A stretch of 64,000 nt of DNA from Tsuneonella mangrovi (GTDB taxonomy: Bacteria > Pseudomonadota > Alphaproteobacteria > Sphingomonadales > Sphingomonadaceae). The stretch covers positions 2,460,501 to 2,524,500 of the forward strand of contig NZ_CP022889.1 in the NCBI RefSeq assembly GCF_002269345.1, read 5' to 3'. The notes beneath the pieces were generated by a model that saw only the letters and a program-made list of their open reading frames with translations, ran no database searches and was not told where the DNA came from. Positions 53,711-62,759 of this stretch are shown here, one piece after another. The position numbers and the translations under genes are program-made. Every line of letters starts with the position of its first letter. The first letter of the stretch is position 1.

Positions 53711-55021
53711 ATGATTACCGCGCTCGTCCTGATCTTCATCGTCGCTTACGTGTTCATCGCACTCGAAGAGCCGACCGGCATCAACAAGTCGGCCGCCGCC
53801 CTGATCGGGGCAGGGCTACTTTGGACGGTCTACGCCCTCTCGTCGGGCCATCCGGCGCTGGTCGACGAAGAACTGTCCGAATCGCTGGTCAACACCGCAC
53901 AGATCGCATTCTTCCTGCTCGGGGCGATGACGGTGGTCGAAGTGGTCGATGCACACGACGGATTCACCGTCATTACCTCGCGGCTGAAAGCGCAATCGCT
54001 GGCCTCGCTGGTGTGGTTCGTTTCGCTGGTGACGTTCTTCCTCTCGGCTGCGCTCGACAATCTCACGACGACGATCGTGATGGTCTCGCTCGTTCGCAAA
54101 CTGCTGAGGGAGCGCAACGATCGGTTGATCGTGATCGGGATGGTGGTGATTGCGGCCAACGCCGGCGGAGCATGGTCGCCGATCGGCGATGTAACCACCA
54201 CGATGCTGTGGATCGGCGGGCAGGTGACCACCACCGCGATCGTGACCAAGCTGATCCTGCCGAGCCTTGCCAACATGCTCGTGCCGCTGGCTATCGTGGG
54301 TTATTCGCTCCGCGGCAAGCCGGTGCTCGCGCCCGAAGCGGCACCTGCCGATGCTACGTTCGAGCAGGCGCCTGAGACACCGGCGTTCGAGCGCAATGTG
54401 ATGTTCGCGCTCGGGCTTGGCACGCTTCTCGCAGTCCCGGTGTTCAAGGCGGTGACCCACCTGCCGCCGTTCCTGGGCATCCTTTTCGGCCTTGGCATTG
54501 TGTGGACGGTGGGCGACCTGCTCCATCGCGACAAGCCGTGGCGCGAGAAACAGCACGTCACGATTGCCCACGCGCTGACCCGGATCGACATGAGCGCGAT
54601 CACCTTCTTCATCGGCATCCTGCTCGCGGTGGCTACGCTCGAACATGCTGGCGTTCTAGCCGACGTGGCGATGTGGCTCGATGCCAAGATCGGTCGACTC
54701 GATGTGATCGTGATGGTGTTCGGTGCAGTCAGCGCGATCGTCGACAACGTGCCGATGGTGGCGGCCGCAATGGGCATGTATCCGATGGCGAGCTATCCGC
54801 AGGACAGCTTCCTGTGGGAATTCATGGCCTATTGCGCGGGCACTGGCGGCTCGATCCTGATCATCGGTTCGGCGGCTGGCGTCGCGGCGATGGGCATGGA
54901 GCGGATCGATTTCATCTGGTACCTGCGCAAGTTCAGCTTGCTGGCGATTGTCGGCTATCTCGCGGGGGCCGCGATCTATCTCGTCGAGACGGAGATGCTC
55001 TCGCGGATCTTTGGTGCCTAA
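53711..55021 (+). CDS. nhaD: Na+/H+ antiporter NhaD
   Basis: 436 residues, about 11-12 membrane helices of the ion-transporter superfamily. The stretches EEPTGINKSAAALIGAGLLW, DNLTTTIVMVSLVRKLL, GGAWSPIGDVTTTMLW and VDNVPMVAAAMGM are typical of NhaD. It exchanges cytoplasmic Na+ or Li+ for protons at alkaline pH. It starts 64 bases after the glyoxalase gene and is tail-to-tail with the glycosyltransferase gene. Confidence 0.93.
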   Translation: MITALVLIFIVAYVFIALEEPTGINKSAAALIGAGLLWTVYALSSGHPALVDEELSESLVNTAQIAFFLLGAMTVVEVVDAHDGFTVITSRLKAQSLASLVWFVSLVTFFLSAALDNLTTTIVMVSLVRKLLRERNDRLIVIGMVVIAANAGGAWSPIGDVTTTMLWIGGQVTTTAIVTKLILPSLANMLVPLAIVGYSLRGKPVLAPEAAPADATFEQAPETPAFERNVMFALGLGTLLAVPVFKAVTHLPPFLGILFGLGIVWTVGDLLHRDKPWREKQHVTIAHALTRIDMSAITFFIGILLAVATLEHAGVLADVAMWLDAKIGRLDVIVMVFGAVSAIVDNVPMVAAAMGMYPMASYPQDSFLWEFMAYCAGTGGSILIIGSAAGVAAMGMERIDFIWYLRKFSLLAIVGYLAGAAIYLVETEMLSRIFGA

Positions 55022-55036
55022 CGCGCGTCGGAGAGG

Positions 55037-56323
55037 CTAGCGCCAGCTGTAGAGCCACATCCAGTGAATGTATGACGGGCGCCCATCGTGGAGCCCGGCA
55101 GCGCTGATGATCGGGTAGAACCACACGAAAATACCGCACGAAGCTGCAAGGAACAGCACCGGTACCCAACGCCAACCGCGCCGCCACAATTCGTCGAGCG
55201 CCAGCGCCAGTCCGGCAAACAGCGCCAGCGACGGTGCGAGGTAGTGGTAGAAGAACTGGATCGGCTTGGGTGCGATGACCCAGAACCCGATCGCGAAAAT
55301 GTAGAGGATTGCTGCCGCCAGCGCGTCCCATCGCCCGCGTACGCCGGCCCAAAGGCACCAGAAGAAAGCCACCAGGCCTGTGATCATCGTCAGCGGGTTG
55401 CCGATCATGATCACGCCGCGCTGCACGCCGTCAATCGGGCGATAGAGATACCAGATCCCGCGCAGGTCGAGCGCCCACTGCCACCAGCGCGTGTTATACG
55501 GATGCGGCTTGATGACGCTTTCCTGCAGCGCCAGCATGGTGTGCTGGTAGGCGAAAAAGCCGCCCGGCTTGAGCGGGTTCACGCTGAAGAAATAGGCAGG
55601 AGCGAAGGTCGCCCAATAGACCAGCAACGGCAACACGCCGAGCCACAACGCGGCTTCGAGCAGGGTCACTCCGGGCACCGGCGGTCCTCTCCTGCTCCAC
55701 ACGAAACGCCACCCGGTCGCGCGCAGGCGCCAGGCGAAAAACGTGAGGCCAGGCACCAGCGCCAGCGGCACCGCGTTCCACTTGGTGCCCATCGCCACCC
55801 CGATGGCGATGCCTCCCGCGATCATGTATCGGCGGCCGTGTTCGGGCTCGCGCACGGCCTTTGCGAACATCCAGAACGATGTCGCCAGCGCGGCGAGCAT
55901 GTAAGCGTCGAGCATCGCGATCTGCGATTGGACGAACAGCATGAAGCCACTTGCCAGCAGAACGCCATAGGAGATCGTCGCGAAGCGGCTGAGCGAAGCA
56001 AACCACAGCGCGCGCATACAGGCGAAGAATGTCAGGGTTCCCGCCAGCGCCGACCCGATTCGCCAGCCAAGCGGGTTGTCGCCCAGCGCCCACATGCCCA
56101 GCGCGATCATTTCCTTGCCGAACATCGGGTGCTCGCGATTGATCCATTTGTGCATCGCAAGCAGCTCGCGTGCAGCGGGCAGGTAGTGGATTTCGTCGAA
56201 GTAGGTCGTGCTCGGCACCGTCAGTCGGACGAGGCATAACCCGAGGAACGCCGCAGTCATGGCCACGCACCAGGCGATCGGATCGCGGGGCTGCGGTGGC
56301 GGATGGTTCATCGGCGCGGCCAT
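55037..56323 (-). CDS. PMT-family glycosyltransferase (dolichyl-phosphate-mannose-protein mannosyltransferase type)
   Basis: 428 residues with about ten membrane helices. The first external loop has the key acidic pair in TYFDEIHYLPAARELL, and the FINREHPMFGKEMIALGMW-like segment after it matches GT39 and PMT domains. These enzymes move mannose or related sugars from a polyprenyl-phosphate carrier to protein or lipid. ATG 56323 or 56311 may start it; neither has a clear Shine-Dalgarno. Acceptor unknown. Confidence 0.87.
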   Translation of the reverse strand: MAAPMNHPPPQPRDPIAWCVAMTAAFLGLCLVRLTVPSTTYFDEIHYLPAARELLAMHKWINREHPMFGKEMIALGMWALGDNPLGWRIGSALAGTLTFFACMRALWFASLSRFATISYGVLLASGFMLFVQSQIAMLDAYMLAALATSFWMFAKAVREPEHGRRYMIAGGIAIGVAMGTKWNAVPLALVPGLTFFAWRLRATGWRFVWSRRGPPVPGVTLLEAALWLGVLPLLVYWATFAPAYFFSVNPLKPGGFFAYQHTMLALQESVIKPHPYNTRWWQWALDLRGIWYLYRPIDGVQRGVIMIGNPLTMITGLVAFFWCLWAGVRGRWDALAAAILYIFAIGFWVIAPKPIQFFYHYLAPSLALFAGLALALDELWRRGWRWVPVLFLAASCGIFVWFYPIISAAGLHDGRPSYIHWMWLYSWR

Positions 56324-56485
56324 TACGTTCGAGCGACAAAACGCGCAAGATGTGGCGGGAATGCGACAGCGCGATTGATGCAGCCATTTTCGGTGGTTGC
56401 GATGGCCGGGCAGTTCGCATACCGCAAGCCACAGCTCCGGTGGGTGGCAAGACGCCGCCCGACCATGACCTGAGGGAACAACTGC

Positions 56486-56707
56486 ATGAATTTCCGCAAA
56501 CTGGCCCTTGCGACTGCTGCGATGACGCTGGTGGTAGCTCCCATTTCGGCACAGGCGGCTTCGCCGCAACGCGCCAGCGCTCCGGCCCCGAAGCCGACCA
56601 AGCTGCTCGGCAACAATTCGATGATGCTTGTCTTCCTTACGATCGCGGTCACCGCTGGAGCGATCGTGCTTGCGACAAGCAACAATCTCGATCCTGCCAG
56701 CCCTTAG
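56486..56707 (+). CDS. Small exported membrane protein, tandem copy 1
   Basis: 73 residues: signal peptide (to ISAQA), a short RASAP/PxPK segment, then a hydrophobic helix (LVFLTIAVTAGAIVLAT) and a short polar end. GAGGGAAC lies before the ATG. It aligns with copy 2 at 56883 throughout (RKL start, AQAA cleavage site, RASAP, GAIV-AT helix, SP end). Function unknown; the small size and duplicated form fit a membrane-associated accessory protein. Confidence 0.75.
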   Translation: MNFRKLALATAAMTLVVAPISAQAASPQRASAPAPKPTKLLGNNSMMLVFLTIAVTAGAIVLATSNNLDPASP

Positions 56708-56882
56708 GCGGCAAATCGTTGCGTGATTGCGACAGGTTGGCTGGTTCGCGCGACAAGCGGAGGGTGCGTGGTTGCGCCCCAATTCGCGATATACTACGGC
56801 CAATTGGAAACATTATTGTGATTCGTGCATTGTTTACCGGAAGGGCATTTTGTACGAAGCCAATTCGAAAGGGGAATTTTGC

Positions 56883-57101
56883 ATGATCATTCGTAAGCTT
56901 GGCCTCGCGTCTGCCGCCGCAGCGCTCGCCATGGTCCCTGTCGCCGCACAGGCTGCCGACACTTCACGCGCTTCGGCTCCGGCCAAGGCCAGCAACAAGA
57001 TGGCTGGTACGCCTACGGTTGCTCTGGGCGTTGCTTTGGCAATCGCGATCGGCGCTATCGTCATTGCGACGGCCGGTAGCAGCCAGCCGACCAGCCCGTA
57101 G
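56883..57101 (+). CDS. Small exported membrane protein, tandem copy 2
   Basis: 72 residues from ATG 56883 with AAAGGGGA upstream; an upstream in-frame reading to 56727 is not supported. Signal peptide to VAAQA, then RASAPAK, then a helix (ALGVALAIAIGAIVIATAG). It duplicates copy 1 with about half the residues identical by eye. A terminator follows at 57141. The 175 bases between the copies hold no other gene. Confidence 0.75.
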   Translation: MIIRKLGLASAAAALAMVPVAAQAADTSRASAPAKASNKMAGTPTVALGVALAIAIGAIVIATAGSSQPTSP

Positions 57102-57140
57102 TTGCGCCGGTCCGTCAGGACCGCCGATATTGATCACTCG

Positions 57141-57167
57141 AACGGGGTCCCTCTCGGGGCCCCGTTT
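57141..57167 (+). terminator. Rho-independent terminator after the tandem small genes
   Basis: AACGGGG pairs with CCCCGTT, with TCC/GGG extending it around CTCTC, followed by a short T run (GTTTG). Confidence 0.75.
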
Positions 57168-57207
57168 GCGTGTGCAAGGTGTAAATTCGCGTATCATCCC
57201 GCTTGAG

Positions 57208-57259
57208 CTTTGCCGATGCAAAGTCCTTTTTGATTGCGCGAACTGCCTGGCTGCGCAAT
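57208..57259 (+). promoter_or_regulatory. Possible leader hairpins before metZ
   Basis: CTTTGC-CGAT-GCAAAG (57208-57223) is followed by TCCTTTTT, which resembles a weak terminator. A second inverted repeat, ATTGCGC/GCGCAAT, lies at 57233-57239 and 57253-57259. The pair sits just before metZ and could be an attenuator; no known SAM-riboswitch consensus is seen. Confidence 0.35.
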
Positions 57260-57272
57260 GCGCTGGTCCGCT

Positions 57273-58481
57273 ATGAAGAAGACTACCGGGACCGACCGTT
57301 CGATAACCTCCCGCTGGCGCCCGGCGACGCGCGCGGTTCGCGGCGGAACCTGGCGTAGCGAGCACGGCGAGACCAGCGAGTCGTTGTTCCTGACCAGCGG
57401 GTATACCTACGACGATGCTGCGACCGTCGCCGCGCGCTTCGCCGGCGAAGCCGACGGAATGACCTATTCACGGCTTCAGAACCCGACCGTGGCGATGCTG
57501 GAAGAGCGGATCGCGCTGATGGAGGGGGCTGAAGCGTGCCGTGCGCAGGCCAGCGGGATGGCGGCGATGACGGCTGCCCTGCTGTGCCAGCTTTCGACAG
57601 GTGACCATATCGTTGCCGCGCGCGCTGCGTTCGGATCGTGCCGCTGGCTGGTCGATAGCCTGCTGCCGCGTTTCGGGATCGAAGCTACCGTGATCGACAG
57701 CGCGGTCGATGATGAGTGGGAGCAGGCGATCCGGCCGAACACCAAGGTGTTTTTCTTCGAGACCCCTGCGAACCCGACGCTCGACGTGGTCAACCTGCAG
57801 CACGTCTGCGATCTCGCGCGTTCGCACGGGATCGTCACCGTGGTCGACAACGCGTTTGCGACAAGCGCGCTCCAGCGACCGCTCGATTTCGGTGCCGACG
57901 TTGTCGCTTACAGCGCGACAAAGATGATGGATGGGCAGGGACGTGTCCTCGCCGGGGCGGTATGCGGCTCGCAGCAGTGGATTGACGAGGTGCTGCTGCC
58001 GTTCCAACGCAACACCGGGCCGAACCTGTCGCCGTTCAGCGCTTGGGTGGTGCTCAAGGGTCTCGAGACGCTCGAGCTTCGCGCGATGCGCCAGAGCGAG
58101 AATGCTCTCGAATTGGGCCGTTTCATCGAGCCGCGGGTTGCGGGAATGCGCCACCCCGGACTGCCAAGCCATCCACGCCATGACTTGGCGATGCAGCAGA
58201 TGACCGCGGCCGGTCCGATTTTTGCGTTCGAGGTGCCCGGTGGACGGGCGCAGGCCTTCGCCTTGCTCGATGCGCTCGAGCTGGTGGATATTTCGAACAA
58301 TATCGGCGATTCGCGCAGCCTGATGTGTCACCCGGCCAGCACGACCCATGCCAGTATGACCGAAGAGGCCCGTGCAGAGATGGGCGTGACAGAGGGTTTG
58401 CTGCGGATCAACGTCGGCCTCGAGGATATCGAGGACGTCAAGGAAGACCTCGACCGGGCACTGACTGCCGCCGGACTTTGA
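57273..58481 (+). CDS. metZ: O-succinylhomoserine sulfhydrylase MetZ
   Basis: 402-residue PLP enzyme making homocysteine from O-succinylhomoserine and sulfide, in methionine synthesis. The PLP lysine is in AYSATKMMDGQGR, with the family motifs TYSRLQNPTV and ETPANPTLDVVN and a C-terminal CHPASTTHAS. ATG 57273 is used because homology begins soon after. The lack of the gamma-lyase signature fits MetZ more than MetB, but this is not fully separable by eye. Confidence 0.9.
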   Translation: MKKTTGTDRSITSRWRPATRAVRGGTWRSEHGETSESLFLTSGYTYDDAATVAARFAGEADGMTYSRLQNPTVAMLEERIALMEGAEACRAQASGMAAMTAALLCQLSTGDHIVAARAAFGSCRWLVDSLLPRFGIEATVIDSAVDDEWEQAIRPNTKVFFFETPANPTLDVVNLQHVCDLARSHGIVTVVDNAFATSALQRPLDFGADVVAYSATKMMDGQGRVLAGAVCGSQQWIDEVLLPFQRNTGPNLSPFSAWVVLKGLETLELRAMRQSENALELGRFIEPRVAGMRHPGLPSHPRHDLAMQQMTAAGPIFAFEVPGGRAQAFALLDALELVDISNNIGDSRSLMCHPASTTHASMTEEARAEMGVTEGLLRINVGLEDIEDVKEDLDRALTAAGL

Positions 58482-58554
58482 TCCCGACCATCCGGCAAAC
58501 GACCGGGATCGCGGATTGCGCCCGCGCCGTCCGCTCGCTAGGTTAACGCTTGCA

Positions 58555-58953
58555 ATGAAACAGCTGTTCCAGCACGCCGCAAACACCGATGGCATCGCCG
58601 TCAGGGTCGCCGTCAACTTCCTTCCCGAGCAATCCCGCCCGCAAGACGGTAAGTGGTTCTGGGTCTATCATATCCGGATCGAGAACCATCGGCACGAGCG
58701 GGTGCAGCTGATTTCGCGGCATTGGCGGATCACCGACGCGCGCGGGATGGTCAACATCGTCGACGGTGAGGGCGTGGTTGGGGAAAAGCCGGTTCTCGAA
58801 CCGGGCCAGAGCCACGACTATGTGTCGGGCTGCCCGCTAACCACTCCGCATGGATCGATGGAAGGATTCTACACCTTCCACCGTGAAGGCGGCGAACCGC
58901 TCGAAGTGCGCATTCCGTTCTTCCCGCTTGCAGCCCCCGCGACAGCGGGCTGA
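58555..58953 (+). CDS. apaG: ApaG family protein
   Basis: 132-residue Ig-fold protein. The core YHIRIENHRHERVQLISRHW, GVVGEKPVLEPGQSHDYVSG and MEGFYTF are the standard ApaG pattern. In bacteria it is linked to ApaH in Ap4A and metal metabolism, but its molecular role is unclear. Tail-to-tail with ppx, four bases apart. Confidence 0.93.
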   Translation: MKQLFQHAANTDGIAVRVAVNFLPEQSRPQDGKWFWVYHIRIENHRHERVQLISRHWRITDARGMVNIVDGEGVVGEKPVLEPGQSHDYVSGCPLTTPHGSMEGFYTFHREGGEPLEVRIPFFPLAAPATAG

Positions 58954-58957
58954 CCTC

Positions 58958-60451
58958 TCAGCCGGGCATACGCTCGCTGATTTCCAGCTTCGTCGGACAA
59001 TCGAACCAGCTGCCGAGCAGTGCCAGGTCCTTGCGCACCGCTTCGCCGGCAATCGGGGCCCGCTCGGGCGTGACGGTGAGCGCGATTCCCTTCTTGCCCC
59101 GTTCTACCGAACTGCCGAGCGCTGAACTTGCGTTGCCGATATCCATCCGCCGGGCCAGCCGGATGGCGATGCCCCAGCCGAGTGCTTCGCGCAGTTCAGT
59201 TTCGCTCGCGAGGCTCAACAAGTCGTCGGGATAGTCCTTGCGCCCGCAGCTGCCGAGCAGTGCGGCGGCGAGCATCGCCCGTCCTGCCGGATCGACCCCG
59301 ACCCAGCGCTTGTCGAGTGCCCATTCTCGGGCTTGGTCTTGCCGGCGATTGGGTTCGAGCCGTGCCAGCGCCAGTGCCAACATCGCTGCGGTGAGCCTCA
59401 ACCGTTCGCTTCCCTTGCCGTTGCCGTTGGCCAGCGGGGCGGTCCATGCAGCGATCCTCGCCGCCTCGGTTATCGTTCCCTCGCGCGGATCGGCAAAAGC
59501 GATTGCCCCGGCGATCAACGGGTCCTTTTCTCGCTCGACATCGGACAGGGTGTCGAACAGCAGGCCCTCGCGTAAGCCCCAGCTGGAGAATACCAGCCCG
59601 TCGGGCTTGAGCGTTGCCAGCATGATCTTGAGCAAGGCAGCTGCGTCGGGCAGCGCGGCAGCGCGCGTCGAAGCTATCCCCGGGATCGCGGCAAGCTTGT
59701 CCGGTGCAGTGCGTGAAACTTTCTTGGCCAGCAGCATGGCCTCGTCTGCGGGCAGCGAAAAGCCGTGCGGGTCGGTCAGTGGGATGCGCGCAGTTCGCAT
59801 CGCGTAGGCCGCAAAGGCTCGCCAAGTCCCGCCGACGCAATAGAGCGGCCCTTCGTGCTCGGTTGCCCAGTCGGCTTTCTTCAGTGCCTGGCCAACCGCG
59901 CGTTTGAACGCGTCTGGCCCCTTTGCGCGCAGATCTGGCAGGCGCAAGGTTCCGAACGGCAGGCTCACGCCGTGGTGGCTCTTGTCGCCCTCGATCGAGA
60001 TCAGTTCGAGACTACCGCCGCCGAGGTCGGCGACGACGCCATGCGCTCCGGGAAATGCCCCGATCACGCCGTTGGCCGAAATGCGCGCCTCTTCCTCTCC
60101 CGATAACAGGCGTGGTTCGAGCCCGATCGCTGCAACCTTCTTGAGGAAATCGCTGCCGTTGCTGGCATCGCGCACTGCCGCGGTCGCAACCGTCTGGACG
60201 TCGGTCACTCCGCGGTCGTCGAGCAGCAGGCGAAACCGCTCGAGTGCTGCCAGCGCCTGGTCCATCGACTTGGCGGGCATCGCGCCGGTCTCGCCGATAT
60301 CGCGGCCGAGCCTTGCGGTTACCTTTTCGTTGTGAAGCACGACCGGGACGCGCGGCGGAGCGCCGTAAATCACCAGTCGGACGGTGTTCGAACCGATATC
60401 GATGACCGCGCGTATTTGCGCGCGTTCGCGGTCGCGGCGCTTCCTGCTCAC
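58958..60451 (-). CDS. ppx: Exopolyphosphatase / guanosine pentaphosphatase family (Ppx/GppA)
   Basis: 497 residues of the ASKHA fold. The phosphate-1 loop IDIGSNTVRLVIY (about 17-29), the catalytic Glu in SGEEEARISANGV, and phosphate-2 DLGGGSLEL are present, with a C-terminal HD-like helical region. It degrades polyphosphate from its end. It overlaps ppk1 by ATGA, so synthesis and degradation are encoded in one operon. Confidence 0.93.
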   Translation of the reverse strand: MSRKRRDRERAQIRAVIDIGSNTVRLVIYGAPPRVPVVLHNEKVTARLGRDIGETGAMPAKSMDQALAALERFRLLLDDRGVTDVQTVATAAVRDASNGSDFLKKVAAIGLEPRLLSGEEEARISANGVIGAFPGAHGVVADLGGGSLELISIEGDKSHHGVSLPFGTLRLPDLRAKGPDAFKRAVGQALKKADWATEHEGPLYCVGGTWRAFAAYAMRTARIPLTDPHGFSLPADEAMLLAKKVSRTAPDKLAAIPGIASTRAAALPDAAALLKIMLATLKPDGLVFSSWGLREGLLFDTLSDVEREKDPLIAGAIAFADPREGTITEAARIAAWTAPLANGNGKGSERLRLTAAMLALALARLEPNRRQDQAREWALDKRWVGVDPAGRAMLAAALLGSCGRKDYPDDLLSLASETELREALGWGIAIRLARRMDIGNASSALGSSVERGKKGIALTVTPERAPIAGEAVRKDLALLGSWFDCPTKLEISERMPG

Positions 60452-62625
60452 CCGCCACCCCGGCGCAGGCTGAGCTTGGGTACCGAGCCGATGCCCGCTC
60501 CACCACGTCCGGAAAGCGACGGATTGCGCATGAAATAGTGGTGCAAGTTGAATCCTTCGTCGCCGCGGCTCGCCACTCGCGTGTAATCGCCCGAAGCATC
60601 GAGAGTCCAGCTACGCTCGGTGTCGAGCAGGTTGGCAAGCAGCACCTGGTCGAGCACCTGGCTGTGAACCGTGCGATTGCGCAGCGGAACCATCGCTTCG
60701 ACGCGGCGATTGAGGTTGCGACTCATCGCGTCGGCGGAAGAAATCCACACCTTCGCGCGCGTGCTCGGAAGGCCATAGCCGTTGGCAAATGCCCAGATGC
60801 GCGAGTGTTCGAGAAATCGCCCGATGATCGATTTCACATGGATGTTTTCCGACAGGCCCGGCACACCTGGTTTGAGGCAGCAGATGCCGCGCACAACCAG
60901 CTCGATCTCCACCCCGGCCTGGCTGGCGGCGTAGAGCCGGTCGATCACACCCTTCTCGGTAATCGCATTGAGCTTTGCCCAGATCCCGCTCGGGCGACCT
61001 GCTTGCGCGTTGGCGATTTCCTTGTCGATCGCTTCGTAGAGCGTTTCACGCATGTCGATCGGCGAAATTGCCAGCGCTTCGGTCTTGCGCGGTTCGACAT
61101 AGCCGGTGACGAAGTTGAACAGCTTGCCTGCATCGCGCGCGAGCTTGGGATCGGCGGTAAAATACGAAAGGTCGGTGTAGATGTTGGCAGTCACCGGGTG
61201 ATAGTTGCCGGTCCCGAAATGGCAGTACGTGCGGATTCCGTCGTCTTCGCGGCGCACCACCATCGATACTTTGGCGTGGGTCTTCCATTCGGTGAAGCCA
61301 TAGATCACCTGCACGCCCGCGCGCTCGAGTTCGGCGGCCCACTTGAGGTTCTGTTCCTCGTCGAAACGCGCCTTGAGTTCGACTACCGCAGTAACCGACT
61401 TGCCGTTTTCCGCCGCTGCGATCAGCGCGTTGATCACCGGGCTCTGGTTGCCCGCACGGTAGAGCGTTTGCTTGATCGACACGACCGCCGGATCGCGTGC
61501 GGCCTGGCGCAGAAAATCGACCACCACCTCGAAACTCTCGTAGGGGTGCTGGATGATGATGTCCTTCTCGCGGATCGCGGCGAAGCAATCGCCGTCATGC
61601 TCGAGAATCCGCTCGGGATAGCGAGGGCTGAAGGCCGCAAACTTGAGGTCCGGCCGGTCTTCCTCGACCACTTGGTCGAGGCCGCGCAAGCCGAGCATCC
61701 CGTCGGTCTTGATGACCATCGCTCCGTCGGCCGCCAGTTGCTCGCGCAGCAGGGCCTCGGCCTCCGCATCGCATTGCTGGTCGAGCTCAAGCAGCACCAC
61801 GCGCCCGCGTCGCCGTCGCTGGATCGCAGTGCGGAAGTATCGGACGAGGTCTTCGGCCTCTTCCTCGATCTCGATGTCCGAATCGCGGATCACCCGGAAC
61901 ACCCCGTCGCCGACGATATCGAACCCGGGGAACAGCAACGTTGCAAAGCGACACACCAGGCTTTCGACCGCCACCCAGGTTGCCTCGTCTTCGCCCGGCA
62001 AGCGGACGAACCGGGGTACGCCCGCCGGTATCAGCACCATCTCGACCAGGCCTTCGCCATCGGACTTGCGCGTGAGGTGGAAAATCACCCCGATCCCGAG
62101 ATTGGCAACGAACGGGAACGGGTGCGCGGGGTCGATCGCCTGCGGGGTCAGCACCGGCAGCAGGTGGTCTGCGAACCACTCGCGCAGCCATTTGATCTGG
62201 CTCGCCGCGATGCGTGCTTCATCGGCAATTCGGATACCTTGCGCGGCGAGGCGCGGGCGCAGGTCGGCGAGCGCGGCTTGCTGGCCGGCTTCCAGCTCAA
62301 GCACGACTTCGCGGATCGCAGCGAGCTGCTGAAGCGGTGTCTTGCCGTCGATCGAGGTTTTTGTGATGCCGCGCCGCGCTTGTCCCTCGAGCCCGGCAAC
62401 GCGAATCATCATGAATTCGTCGAGGTTGGACCCGGAGATCGAGAGGAACCGCAAGCGTTCGAGCAGCGGGTAATCGGGATTGCGCGCTTCGGCGAGCACA
62501 CGGCGATTGAATTCGAGCCAGCTCAGCTCCCGATTGAAGTATCGCGTAGCAGGGTCCACCTCGTCGACCGAATGAGCCTCATCGAACGGCGCTGATTGCA
62601 AGGGTGTGTCGGCCGGGCCGTCCAT
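60448..62625 (-). CDS. ppk1: Polyphosphate kinase 1
   Basis: 725 residues with the PPK1 domains in order: N-terminal helical domain (FNRELSWLEFNRRVL), head domain, and two phospholipase D-like C-terminal domains. The phosphorylated His is in WKTHAKVSMVV, followed by YCHFGTGNYHP. It makes long-chain polyphosphate from ATP. It leads the ppk1-ppx operon and its start is divergent from a LysR gene. Confidence 0.96.
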   Translation of the reverse strand: MDGPADTPLQSAPFDEAHSVDEVDPATRYFNRELSWLEFNRRVLAEARNPDYPLLERLRFLSISGSNLDEFMMIRVAGLEGQARRGITKTSIDGKTPLQQLAAIREVVLELEAGQQAALADLRPRLAAQGIRIADEARIAASQIKWLREWFADHLLPVLTPQAIDPAHPFPFVANLGIGVIFHLTRKSDGEGLVEMVLIPAGVPRFVRLPGEDEATWVAVESLVCRFATLLFPGFDIVGDGVFRVIRDSDIEIEEEAEDLVRYFRTAIQRRRRGRVVLLELDQQCDAEAEALLREQLAADGAMVIKTDGMLGLRGLDQVVEEDRPDLKFAAFSPRYPERILEHDGDCFAAIREKDIIIQHPYESFEVVVDFLRQAARDPAVVSIKQTLYRAGNQSPVINALIAAAENGKSVTAVVELKARFDEEQNLKWAAELERAGVQVIYGFTEWKTHAKVSMVVRREDDGIRTYCHFGTGNYHPVTANIYTDLSYFTADPKLARDAGKLFNFVTGYVEPRKTEALAISPIDMRETLYEAIDKEIANAQAGRPSGIWAKLNAITEKGVIDRLYAASQAGVEIELVVRGICCLKPGVPGLSENIHVKSIIGRFLEHSRIWAFANGYGLPSTRAKVWISSADAMSRNLNRRVEAMVPLRNRTVHSQVLDQVLLANLLDTERSWTLDASGDYTRVASRGDEGFNLHHYFMRNPSLSGRGGAGIGSVPKLSLRRGGG

Positions 62626-62759
62626 GGGGGTTTCGCAAAGGGTTGGAAATCAGGGTCTGCGCGGATCATGTTGCAACTGCGTTACGCTTAACGCAACCTC
62701 CAAGCGCACCGTTGAGATTGCCGGAATGGGCGCGATTGGCTATCGGGCCTCTTCCGACC

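Noticed and set aside
57168-57272. SAM-II riboswitch before metZ
   Set aside because: The conserved SAM-II core sequence is not visible, so only generic hairpins are reported.
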